Positions 1-7,530 of a stretch of DNA of 17,065 bases are shown piece by piece (the first letter of the stretch is position 1; every line of letters starts with the position of its first letter). Where the stretch lies: positions 19,063-36,127 of the forward strand of contig PFAQ01000045.1 in assembly GCA_002778645.1 (NCBI GenBank), given 5' to 3'. The position numbers were made by a program, and so were the translations under genes. This DNA comes from Candidatus Falkowbacteria bacterium CG10_big_fil_rev_8_21_14_0_10_39_9. GTDB lineage: Bacteria; Patescibacteriota; Patescibacteriia; Patescibacteriales; UBA12465. The notes below the pieces were generated by a model that made no database searches, was not told where the DNA came from, and worked only from the letters and a program-made list of their open reading frames with translations.

Positions 1-3000
1 ACCGCCGATGCGGTGCGCTGGGCGCTGGGCGAGCAGAGTATCAAAACCTTGCGGGGTAAAAAGAGCGATGACGTGATCTTTTCTGGTTCCGATCAGAAAA
101 GTCGTTTGGGTATGGCGGAAGTTTCTCTTTATTTAAATAATGCTGACACCCAAAGAAAAAAGAAACCAGTAGTTGAAGGCGAAGAAGCTGGTCCGGAAAA
201 TCATATTGATGTTTTGTTGTCTCAGGCCGAAATTGTAATTACTCGCCGCCTCTTTCGAGATGGCGAAAGTGAATATTTGATTAATAATTCTCGGGCTCGT
301 CTAACTGACATTCAGATGCTCCTGGCTAAAGCTAATTTTGGTCAAAAAACCTATAGTGTTATCGGCCAGGGTCTGGTGGAAGGCTTTTTGAATACTAGTT
401 TGTCGGAGCGCAAAGATTTTTTTGATGAAGCGACTGGCGTCAAACAATATCAGATTAAGCGAGATATTGCTCTCAATAAATTGCAGGGTAGTTATGAGAA
501 TTTAAATCAAGTTGAAATACTATTAAATGAAATTGAACCCCGTCTTAAGAGTTTGACTCGCCAGGTAGATAAATTAAAAAAGCGCGAAGAAATGGAAATG
601 GCTCTTAGCACTTGGCGGAATAGTTATTATGGCTATAACTGGCATGAATTGAATGATCGTTTAAATGAGATTAATAATCGCTACTTAGAACTGGAAAAAA
701 ATAAAATTGCCAAGGAAGATAAATTAACTTCATTAAATTCTGAACTCAGCCAAATCGAAAGTCAACCAGCGATTGGCGATGACTTTAACGAACTGCATCA
801 ATCATTAGGCCGCAAGCGAGACGAAGAAGAGGCTCTGTCCCGCCAACAAAGCCGTCTAGAAAATTGGTTACGGATGAAAGCGGAAATGCCGGAAAACAGC
901 GACCCGAAAGAACTGGAAAAAACTAAGGCTGGTTTGCTGGAACAGATTAACAAATTACAAGCTGAGATTGAGTCCGGTAAAAATCGGACTAATAGCTCAG
1001 CCGATCTGGAGACCAAGAGAAAGGCTTTGTCGGAATTACAATCAGAGCGAGATAGTGCCGAAAAAGAATTAGCTAAGGTTAACGCCTGGCTGGAAATGAA
1101 ATTGGAATCATCCGGTCAATTCGATTTGTCGTTTTTGAATAATAAAAAACAAGAACTGACTAAAGAAATTGTAGTGGCCGAAGAAGAGTTGGCCGAGATC
1201 CAAAATTTTGTCAGTGCTAATAAAAGTAAAGCTGCTCAATTAATTTTAGAACGTGAAGTTTTGACCACTAAGATTGCCGAGGAGAATAAAGCTTTGCGGG
1301 CGGTTAGCCTAGAAGTTGGCGACAGCGAAATCAGTCAGATTAATGAACAATTAAAAACTTCTTTAGATAAATTAGAATTAGCCGAAAAAGAATCGGACTT
1401 GATCAATATTAAAGCTGCCTTAAATGAGATTAGGGCCGATATTAAAGCGATTCTAGAGCTCTCCACTGGGGCCAAGGGTCAAACCGAACTGAGTCAGATT
1501 CAGGCTAAGTTAGAATCTTTAGCCTTAGACCGAGAGGCTCTAAGTACTAAGATTAATGAATTGAATTTAGCCACTTCGGCCAAAGAACAATTGGCCCGCT
1601 TGCTCACTGATAAAAAACGCCAGGCCGAAAAAGAATTATCCGGTATTACGCAAAAATTATCTCAAAGTCAGTTGAGTGGGGATACCAAGGGCGTGGAGAA
1701 ACAAAAAGCTGAATTGGAAAATAAGGTCAAGACTTTTAATGATCGAATTAAGGTCGCCCGAGAAGAACTTGATGGTTTAAACCAACGGGTGGAAGTTGAG
1801 CGAGATAATATTTTTAACCGGCAAAAGGAGCTACAACACTGGCAAAATCAGGTTAATACTATCAACAACCAATTGAATGAGATCAGAATCAGTTTTGCTA
1901 AATATGAAACTAGACTGGAAGACCTGGAAATAGCTCTCAAGAAAAATTGGTTGAGCGGCAATGCGCTCGAGATAGGCGAGGCTAGTGTGGCCACGGAAAA
2001 ATCTTTTATTGTTAACCGCATTAATTTACTCCGTCCAGAAATCACAGCCTTACGCGCCAAAATTGATCAGTTTAATTCCGAACAACAAAGCAAGCACGAT
2101 CACCTTTTAAATCTGCAAAAGACTATTTCTGGCTTGCAATATGAGGTTAATGGTTTGGGTGGTGAGTTAAATGATTTAAAGGTCAGTGCGGCCCGGCAAG
2201 AAACTAAACTGGAAGATTTGGAAAATAATATTCGGGCCAATGAATTAGATTTAGTGGCGATTAGAAGCAAGCGGCCGGAAGTTGTGGTTGATTTGTCTCA
2301 AGCTGAGTCTGAAATTGAACGCTTGAAACGTCAATTGGAAATGATTGGTGGGATTGATCCGGAAATTGCTAAGGAGTATGAAAGCACCAAGGAGCGTTAT
2401 GATTTTTTATTTACTCAAACTAGTGATTTAAATGAAGCCATCAAATCTTTGGAAAAGATAATATATGAGTTAGACTTGACTATTAAGGAAAGATTTGATG
2501 CGGAATTTAAGATTATCTCCGAAAAATTCACGGAATATTTCAAAATTTTATTTAACGGTGGTTCCGCTCGAATTGTTAAAGTGATAACCGGCGACGAAGA
2601 ATCTAAAGATGACAAGAAATCTGAGGCTGAGGTGGGCGAGGAGGATGAAAAGACTATTATCTTGAACCAAAAACAATTAGATTATAATAATCAAAATAAG
2701 ATTAAGTTCCTAAAGAAGCATAATGCCACTGGTTTGGCTGGGATTGAAATTGAGGCCACTCCTCCGGGCAAGAAGATTAAGTCGGTTTCAATGCTTTCTG
2801 GAGGCGAGAGAGCTTTAACTGCTATCGCCTTAATTAGTGCGATTATCAGCGCCAACCCTTCACCGTTTGTGGTTTTAGACGAAGTTGATGCCGCTCTCGA
2901 TGAGGCTAATTCGGAGCGTTTAGCTAAGATTCTAGATGATTTATCTAATAAAACTCAATTTATTGTTATTACTCATAATCGAGCTTCTATGCGGAAAGCC

Positions 3001-3087
3001 AGTGTTTTATATGGCGTTACCATGCAAGCTGATGGTATTTCTCAACTATTAAGTGTTAAGTTAGACGACATTAAGACTAACCGCTAG
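1..3087 (+). CDS. smc: Chromosome segregation ATPase SMC, 5'-truncated by the window edge; hinge domain not recognisable
   Basis: SMC proteins fold and segregate chromosomal DNA as ATP-driven dimers. The reading frame is open from base 1: it starts inside the N-terminal ATPase head, just after the Walker A region (ADAVRWALGEQS at residues 2-14 of the visible 1028), so the GTG at 13 is not the start and about 40 residues are missing. The C-terminal head has the signature LSGGE (932-936), Walker B FVVLDE (956-961), D-loop ALDEAN (965-970) and switch His 992. Between the heads, residues ~180-825 are almost all charged coiled coil. No glycine-rich SMC hinge of 120-180 residues is visible; the best candidate turn is LSTGAKGQ at ~487-494, almost midway between the two heads. 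The C-terminal head has an acidic insertion (864-884) and the N-terminal head a Lys/Glu-rich one (~50-75). Rad50/SbcC is less likely because the head motifs are of SMC type. Confidence 0.93.
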   Translation, partial: TADAVRWALGEQSIKTLRGKKSDDVIFSGSDQKSRLGMAEVSLYLNNADTQRKKKPVVEGEEAGPENHIDVLLSQAEIVITRRLFRDGESEYLINNSRARLTDIQMLLAKANFGQKTYSVIGQGLVEGFLNTSLSERKDFFDEATGVKQYQIKRDIALNKLQGSYENLNQVEILLNEIEPRLKSLTRQVDKLKKREEMEMALSTWRNSYYGYNWHELNDRLNEINNRYLELEKNKIAKEDKLTSLNSELSQIESQPAIGDDFNELHQSLGRKRDEEEALSRQQSRLENWLRMKAEMPENSDPKELEKTKAGLLEQINKLQAEIESGKNRTNSSADLETKRKALSELQSERDSAEKELAKVNAWLEMKLESSGQFDLSFLNNKKQELTKEIVVAEEELAEIQNFVSANKSKAAQLILEREVLTTKIAEENKALRAVSLEVGDSEISQINEQLKTSLDKLELAEKESDLINIKAALNEIRADIKAILELSTGAKGQTELSQIQAKLESLALDREALSTKINELNLATSAKEQLARLLTDKKRQAEKELSGITQKLSQSQLSGDTKGVEKQKAELENKVKTFNDRIKVAREELDGLNQRVEVERDNIFNRQKELQHWQNQVNTINNQLNEIRISFAKYETRLEDLEIALKKNWLSGNALEIGEASVATEKSFIVNRINLLRPEITALRAKIDQFNSEQQSKHDHLLNLQKTISGLQYEVNGLGGELNDLKVSAARQETKLEDLENNIRANELDLVAIRSKRPEVVVDLSQAESEIERLKRQLEMIGGIDPEIAKEYESTKERYDFLFTQTSDLNEAIKSLEKIIYELDLTIKERFDAEFKIISEKFTEYFKILFNGGSARIVKVITGDEESKDDKKSEAEVGEEDEKTIILNQKQLDYNNQNKIKFLKKHNATGLAGIEIEATPPGKKIKSVSMLSGGERALTAIALISAIISANPSPFVVLDEVDAALDEANSERLAKILDDLSNKTQFIVITHNRASMRKASVLYGVTMQADGISQLLSVKLDDIKTNR

Positions 3088-3113
3088 TTTTTATAAAATA
3101 TTTTCAATTTTAG

Positions 3114-3139
3114 GCCATGGTAAAACTGCGGCTTTTTTT
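3114..3139 (+). terminator. Weak intrinsic terminator after smc
   Basis: The arms GCCATGG (3114-3120) and CTGCGGC (3126-3132) form a seven-position stem with one A.C mismatch and two G.U pairs around a TAAAA loop. Seven T follow directly. It lies 27 nt past the smc stop codon and just upstream of the next promoter. The stem is imperfect, so readthrough is possible. Confidence 0.5.
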
Positions 3140-3140
3140 A

Positions 3141-3169
3141 TTGTCTATCAAAGATTTTTTTGTTATAAT
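3141..3169 (+). promoter_or_regulatory. Sigma70-type promoter of the binding-protein operon
   Basis: A -35 box TTGTCT (3141-3146, 4/6 match) and a perfect -10 box TATAAT (3164-3169) are separated by exactly 17 nt. Transcription should start near 3176, giving a leader of only about 16 nt before the ATG at 3193. No other gene start lies between. Confidence 0.75.
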
Positions 3170-3192
3170 AGAACTAGCTTATTTTTACTAAT

Positions 3193-4563
3193 ATGAACAA
3201 AAAAATTATTTCTCTCTTTTTGCTTTTCTTTTTTATTTTAACCTCTGGTTTTGGCTGCAAACAAAGTGCGCAAACGATTCAAAGCGCTATGAAACCGGTA
3301 ACTTTAACCATCTGGGGAGTTTGGGATAACTCTTCCGATTTAACTCCGATTATTGAAAGTTATAAAGTGTTGCACCCTTTTATTACCATTAATTACCGCA
3401 AGTTTCGGTATAATGAATACGAGTCAGAACTCTTAAATGCCTTTGCTGAAGATCGTGGTCCAGATATTTTTTCGATTAATAATACTTGGATGATAAAATA
3501 CCAGAGTAAATTAGTGGCAGCGCCAGCTAAAATCCCGATGGTCTATCCGGTGGTTCAGGGAACTATCCAAAAACAGATTGTGCCAGAAACTAGAATTACT
3601 CAGAGTCCAACTCCAAAAAATGTTAAAGATTCTTTTGTCGACGTGGTCTATGACGATGTGATTATTGATAACAAGCTTTATGGTTTGCCAATGTCGCTCG
3701 ATACTTTAGTGATGTATTACAACCGAGACCTGCTTAACAATGCGGGCGTGACGGACATTCCGAAATATTGGAATCGAGAATTTCAACAGACGGTTAAGCG
3801 TTTGACCAAACAAGATTTGAAGGGAAATATTATTCAATCCGGTGTGGCCCTCGGTGGCAGTCGCAACATCGAAAGATATAACGACCTCTTGTCGGTTTTA
3901 ATGATGCAAAACGGAGCACAGATGACTAGTAATGGTTCAGTTTCTTTCCAGACAATTCCCGCTGGGGCCAAAGATAATGGTTACAATCCAGGATATTCGG
4001 CACTGCGTTTTTACACTGATTTTTCTAATCCAGCCAAAGAAGTTTATTCTTGGAATAATGATTTAAATAGTTCAGTCGACTCTTTCGTTAGTGGCAACCT
4101 CGCTTTTATGTTTGGCTATGCTTATCATTTGCCGACCATCAAGACTCGAGCGCCAAAATTAAATTTTGGCACAGCCAAATTACCTCAAATTGAAGGAGCT
4201 GCGGCGGATATTAACTTTGCTAATTATTGGTTAAATGTTGTTTCTAAAAAAAGCCAGTATACTAATGAAGCCTGGGACTTTGTCCAATATATGGCCAGGC
4301 CAGAACAGGCTAAAGCTTATTTAGCGACTGTTAAAAAACCAACAGCCCTTAGAGCTTTAATTAAGGATCAAATAGATGATCCCGAGATTGGTGTTTTTGT
4401 TGATCAAGTTCTAACGGCTAAGAGTTGGTATCATGGTTACAATGCTCTCGCCGCCGAAGAGGCCATGGCCGATATGATTGATAGTACTATTAAAGATGAA
4501 ACTAAGATCCCTGAGGCTATGGGGTTAGCCGCTGGCCGGATTCAACAAACCTTGAGTCAATAA
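3193..4563 (+). CDS. Extracellular solute-binding lipoprotein (ABC transporter family 1 type)
   Basis: This 456-residue protein resembles the maltose/sugar-binding SBP family, which captures a solute outside the membrane and hands it to an ABC importer. A hydrophobic signal (residues 5-20) runs into GFGC, with Cys22 as the probable lipid attachment site; the lipobox is not ideal. Family-like stretches include the N-terminal strand LTIWGVWDNSSDL, a GPDIFSINN segment, the hinge-like LYGLPMSLDTLVMYYNRDLL (~160-180) and a C-terminal helix region with WDFVQYMARPEQAKAYL. It is the first gene of a five-gene operon, and 9 nt separate it from the pilin-like gene. No permease or ATPase gene is nearby, so the protein is either an orphan served from elsewhere or has a non-transport surface role. 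The ligand cannot be told. The start has no Shine-Dalgarno; the ATG 16 nt after the predicted transcript start fits. Confidence 0.87.
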   Translation: MNKKIISLFLLFFFILTSGFGCKQSAQTIQSAMKPVTLTIWGVWDNSSDLTPIIESYKVLHPFITINYRKFRYNEYESELLNAFAEDRGPDIFSINNTWMIKYQSKLVAAPAKIPMVYPVVQGTIQKQIVPETRITQSPTPKNVKDSFVDVVYDDVIIDNKLYGLPMSLDTLVMYYNRDLLNNAGVTDIPKYWNREFQQTVKRLTKQDLKGNIIQSGVALGGSRNIERYNDLLSVLMMQNGAQMTSNGSVSFQTIPAGAKDNGYNPGYSALRFYTDFSNPAKEVYSWNNDLNSSVDSFVSGNLAFMFGYAYHLPTIKTRAPKLNFGTAKLPQIEGAAADINFANYWLNVVSKKSQYTNEAWDFVQYMARPEQAKAYLATVKKPTALRALIKDQIDDPEIGVFVDQVLTAKSWYHGYNALAAEEAMADMIDSTIKDETKIPEAMGLAAGRIQQTLSQ

Positions 4564-4572
4564 TTTATTTTT

Positions 4573-5109
4573 ATGAAAAATATTAACAACAATATATTAT
4601 TATTAGCCATTGTCTTTTTGGTCGTTTTAGGGTTTTTGCCTTATCTCGCTTCAGCGGCTGGTATTTTACCGCCAGAATCTGGTGGTGGTTGTGACCCGAC
4701 TCAGACTGGTCGTTGTGGCAATTATACCTTAAATGATGGTGTCCAGTTGATGGTTAATGTCGCTCATTTTATTTTAGGAATCGTGGGTTCTTTAGCTTTA
4801 CTCATGTTTGTGATTGGTGGTTTTATGTTTTTGATTTCAGCTGGTAATTCTAAATCAGTGGATAAAGGCAAGCAAATAGTTATTGGGGCAGTAATCGGAT
4901 TAATAATCGTTTTTTGTAGTTATATGATTATCCAGTTTTCCATGTCTGCTCTTGGGTTGAAGTGGTTGGGAGACAGCGTCGCTCCCCAATCGTCGGCGGT
5001 TCCCGCCAACAAGCGGGTAGTGCTCCAGCCGGAGAATTATAGTTGTCGACTAAATTATCAGGTTGGTCTTGGACCCTCCCATCGCCCTTTTAATACTTCG
5101 GTCTGTTAA
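4573..5109 (+). CDS. Divergent Cys-containing T4SS pilin-like (TrbC/VirB2-like) protein
   Basis: The 178-residue protein has a signal segment (8-28, probable cleavage near ASA/AG), a short outer region, helix 1 (~64-90), a polar loop with AGNSKSVDKGK (90-100) and helix 2 (~103-125). This is the plan of the six-gene array at 12687-15387, including the AGN...K loop and IGLIIV in helix 2. It differs in having Cys40 and Cys48 before helix 1, Cys115 in helix 2, and a 50-residue C-terminal tail ending in Cys, with Cys158 also in the tail. Disulfides between the outer and tail cysteines are possible if the tail is extracytoplasmic. The tail is encoded by noticeably GC-richer DNA than its surroundings. 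Its position directly after the binding lipoprotein suggests that the two act together at the surface. The family assignment is good; its function is inferred. Confidence 0.8.
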   Translation: MKNINNNILLLAIVFLVVLGFLPYLASAAGILPPESGGGCDPTQTGRCGNYTLNDGVQLMVNVAHFILGIVGSLALLMFVIGGFMFLISAGNSKSVDKGKQIVIGAVIGLIIVFCSYMIIQFSMSALGLKWLGDSVAPQSSAVPANKRVVLQPENYSCRLNYQVGLGPSHRPFNTSVC

Positions 5110-5125
5110 CTTCAATAATCAATAT

Positions 5126-5794
5126 ATGTCAGTTTTTACCGCCCGCCCAGTATTGTCAGAATACAAAAGCATTGGAGACCAGTTACGATCTACTCGTTTA
5201 CAAAAAAATTGGAGCGTGGTCGATGTCTCTAACCGGCTAAAAGTCAAGCCGGAATATGTGCGTGCCCTAGAAGAGGAGGACTATGGCCTACTCCCCGGGG
5301 GGATTTATGGTAAAATTTTTTTGAAAAAGTATGTTAATTTATTGGGGCTGGATTACAAGAATATAGTCAAAAATTTTATTAAAGAGCGTCGGGTTTATCA
5401 AAGTGGAGATATTGATGTTTTTTCCAAGAAAGTTATCAAAAGACATAGACTGGTAATTTTTCCTAAAGTTTTTCGTAATGGTCTAATAGTTTTAGCTATT
5501 ATTACTTTTTTTCTTTATTTGGGAATTTATCTCAAGAAGATTACGGCCGCTCCCAATCTGTTAATCATTCAGCCTGCCGGCAATCTAGTCCAGAAAGAAC
5601 TGAGCATGAATATCGTCGGAGAGACTGAGCCGGAAAGTGAAGTCTCTATTAATGGTCAAGTAGTTCTGATTGATAAGAGCGGGGGTTTTTTTCAAACTAT
5701 TATTTTAAAAAAAGGTGTTAATATGATTGTAGTCAAAGCTAAAAAAAAATATAGTCGAGAACAAACTATAACTCGACAAATATTAGTGGAATAA
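5126..5794 (+). CDS. RodZ-like protein: N-terminal HTH, one membrane helix, outer Ig-like domain
   Basis: The 222-residue protein has three parts. Residues 14-85 form a RodZ-type helix-turn-helix (HTH_25-like), with the typical IGDQLRSTR start and the YVRALEEEDYGLLPGGIYGK stretch. A basic segment (101-108) precedes a single membrane helix (~118-136). Residues ~145-222 form a small beta domain with GETEPESEVSINGQ, resembling bacterial Ig-like or glucodextranase-B repeats. RodZ links the MreB cytoskeleton to the cell wall; family members without mreB nearby may have other roles, so no symbol is given. I chose the ATG at 5126, 16 nt after the preceding stop. The longer frame from TTG 5063 overlaps the pilin-like gene and adds 21 residues with no homology to the domain. 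No Shine-Dalgarno is visible. Confidence 0.82.
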   Translation: MSVFTARPVLSEYKSIGDQLRSTRLQKNWSVVDVSNRLKVKPEYVRALEEEDYGLLPGGIYGKIFLKKYVNLLGLDYKNIVKNFIKERRVYQSGDIDVFSKKVIKRHRLVIFPKVFRNGLIVLAIITFFLYLGIYLKKITAAPNLLIIQPAGNLVQKELSMNIVGETEPESEVSINGQVVLIDKSGGFFQTIILKKGVNMIVVKAKKKYSREQTITRQILVE

Positions 5795-5798
5795 AAAT

Positions 5799-6344
5799 AT
5801 GATTACTAAAAACAATTTATTAAATATTGAGTTGATTTTACAAAAAATCCCCCAGCAGGATAATTTACAGGTAGCTGATTTAGGTTGCGGTAATTTTGGT
5901 TTTTTTGTTTTTCCGCTAGCTCATTTGGTTGGCAAAAAAGGCAAAGTTTATGCAGTTGATATTATCAAGAGTGCTTTAGATGAAATTTCTCGTCGGGCTC
6001 GGCTGGAAAACTTAAATCAAATAGAAACTATTTGGAGTAATTTGGAACTTTTTGGGGCCACCAAAATTGAAGCCGGACAATTAGATGCGGCTCTGTTAAT
6101 TAACACCTTATATCAAGCTAAAAGCAGTATTGACATGTTGCGGGAAAGCATTAGAATGATAAAACCGGGCGGTAAATTGATTGTTGTGGAGTGGGCCGAA
6201 GAACATCCTGTTGGTCCGGCCCAAGAGCAACACATTAAAGCGGCCAAGCTCAAGGCGGCTTTAAGCAAAATGAATTTGGAATTAGAATTGGAGTTTAATC
6301 CAGGAAAGTTCCATTATGGCTTAGTATTTAAAAAATTAACTTAA
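5799..6344 (+). CDS. Class I SAM-dependent methyltransferase
   Basis: The 181-residue protein has the Rossmann-fold methyltransferase plan. Motif I is ADLGCGNFGFF (26-36), which binds S-adenosylmethionine; a candidate acidic ribose-binding residue is Asp54 in YAVDI. A motif IV-like LDAALLINTLYQ and a motif V/VI-like MIKPGGKLIVVEW follow. It looks like the UbiE/Methyltransf_11 or 31 group, whose substrates range from quinones to lipids and proteins, so the substrate cannot be told. The start lies 4 nt after the RodZ-like stop in the sequence TAAAAATATG, which suggests translational coupling. The same AAAAATATG context precedes the next gene. No transmembrane segment is seen, so it is probably cytoplasmic. 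Confidence 0.85.
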   Translation: MITKNNLLNIELILQKIPQQDNLQVADLGCGNFGFFVFPLAHLVGKKGKVYAVDIIKSALDEISRRARLENLNQIETIWSNLELFGATKIEAGQLDAALLINTLYQAKSSIDMLRESIRMIKPGGKLIVVEWAEEHPVGPAQEQHIKAAKLKAALSKMNLELELEFNPGKFHYGLVFKKLT

Positions 6345-6348
6345 AAAT

Positions 6349-6735
6349 ATGGGAGATTTATTAACTTGGCATTTTTGGTTTAACTATTACTACATTCCTT
6401 TGTCCGGTCGGGCTAAAACTGGATTATTAATTTTTGCTATTATTCTCCTGGTGGGAGCGGCTATTTTATTTTTTTTGAAGAAGAAAAAAGACTTATACGC
6501 TAAATTGCGCCAAAGTTTATTTAGCTTCTTTTTGACTAATGTTATCCTGGTAGCCTTCTTAGAATTCTTTATCTACGAAGAAGTGCCATTCTTCTCCTCT
6601 CATTTCTGGTTCTTATTATGGGCGATAGAGCTGGCCATTTGGTTGATTATTCTATTCAAGCAGTTTAAGAAAATTCCAATGATCAAGAAGCGAGTAGAGG
6701 AGCAAAAGAACTTTAGTAAGTATCTACCTAAATAA
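6349..6735 (+). CDS. Small three-helix membrane protein of unknown function
   Basis: I do not recognise this 128-residue protein. Three hydrophobic segments are visible at ~24-43, ~58-76 and ~84-104, with Lys-rich stretches between helices 1 and 2 (44-52) and after helix 3 (104-121). By the positive-inside rule these basic parts face the cytoplasm. The C-terminal tail is soluble and basic. It is the last gene of the operon, starting 4 nt after the methyltransferase stop, and a strong bidirectional terminator follows 18 nt after its stop codon. No catalytic motif is apparent. It is a real gene judging by operon placement, membrane-protein composition and codon use matching its neighbours. Confidence 0.7.
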   Translation: MGDLLTWHFWFNYYYIPLSGRAKTGLLIFAIILLVGAAILFFLKKKKDLYAKLRQSLFSFFLTNVILVAFLEFFIYEEVPFFSSHFWFLLWAIELAIWLIILFKQFKKIPMIKKRVEEQKNFSKYLPK

Positions 6736-6753
6736 TTACCTTTATAGATATAT

Positions 6754-6781
6754 AAAAAACGACTCCAATGGGGTCGTTTTT
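6754..6781. terminator. Bidirectional intrinsic terminator between convergent operons
   Basis: The arms ACGACTCC (6759-6766) and GGGGTCGT (6770-6777) pair over eight positions, including one G.T pair, around an AAT loop. A runs on the left (6754-6759) and T runs on the right (6777-6781) give a U-tract in both directions. It serves the plus-strand operon ending at 6735 and the minus-strand operon whose last stop codon (6780-6782) overlaps its edge. Confidence 0.9.
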
Positions 6782-7529
6782 AGTTAGTATTTTTTATAGC
6801 TTGAGAAATGTTTGGTAATCGTCGCCTTAGCCTAATTAAGTTCCTAAACATTCGGTTGGAGTCGCGCAGGAGCTTGACCTTGCTCTTACGACGATCATAG
6901 CGGTTCTCCTGCCAGTTAACCGGGATCTCTTTGGCCTTATAACCAGCTGCCAAACTAATAATAATCATCTCGGTGTCAAAGAACCAATTAGGGTCTTGGA
7001 GATAAGGGGCAATGGTGATAAAAGCTGACTTAGTAATGGCCTTGAAGCCACATTGCATGTCAGAGAGATGGTGTCCTAATAATCGGCGAGACAGGAAGTT
7101 ATAGGTTTGGGAGCTTAGTTCACGGATAAAGGATCTTTTTATTTGGGAACTGGACAAAAGACGGGATCCCACTACTAATTGATATTCTTGGTTTAAGATT
7201 GGTTCAATTAATTTTGGTATAGCTTCGAGTGAAACCGCTAGATCGATATCCATAAAAACTAAAATATCCGCCGAGCTTTTTAGCCAATAGCGTTTGAGGG
7301 CTTGACCTCGGCCCAGCTCAATGATGTTTTCAAAATTTATCTTCTCGGTAAATTCTAGGCTTAATTTTTGGGCAATAAGGGGTGACTGATCCGAAGAGCC
7401 ATTAATAACGATTACTATCTGCCAGCTAAAGTTAAAATTCTGATTTAGCAGAAAATTATATAACTTCTGACAACTCTCAGCTAAAATTTTTTCTTCATTA
7501 TAGACTGGCAAACAAAATTCTACTTTCAT
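6780..7529 (-). CDS. GT2 glycosyltransferase, polyprenyl-phosphate sugar synthase type
   Basis: With the ATG at 7529 the protein has 249 residues. It is a family 2 glycosyltransferase like dolichyl/polyprenyl-phosphate mannose or glucose synthases, which transfer a sugar from a nucleotide donor to a lipid carrier on the inner face of the membrane. Visible motifs are FCLPVYNEE (5-13), INGSSDQSP (42-50), LGRGQALKRYW (72-82) with the glycine-rich family turn, the metal-binding DID in VFMDIDLAV (91-99), and a SDMQCGFKA segment typical of this group. No C-terminal membrane helix follows, as in single-domain synthases. The ATG at 7529 is preferred over one at 7553: it gives a one-base gap after the upstream stop (TAATATG), while 7553 would overlap that gene. 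It is last in the glycan operon and probably supplies the lipid-linked donor for the GT-C enzymes. Confidence 0.87.
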   Translation of the reverse strand: MKVEFCLPVYNEEKILAESCQKLYNFLLNQNFNFSWQIVIVINGSSDQSPLIAQKLSLEFTEKINFENIIELGRGQALKRYWLKSSADILVFMDIDLAVSLEAIPKLIEPILNQEYQLVVGSRLLSSSQIKRSFIRELSSQTYNFLSRRLLGHHLSDMQCGFKAITKSAFITIAPYLQDPNWFFDTEMIIISLAAGYKAKEIPVNWQENRYDRRKSKVKLLRDSNRMFRNLIRLRRRLPNISQAIKNTN

Positions 7530-7530
7530 A

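Noticed and set aside
5063..5125. Upstream extension of the RodZ-like gene from a TTG codon
   Set aside because: It overlaps the pilin-like gene, adds 21 residues before the conserved domain, and an ATG at 5126 fits the spacing of other junctions.
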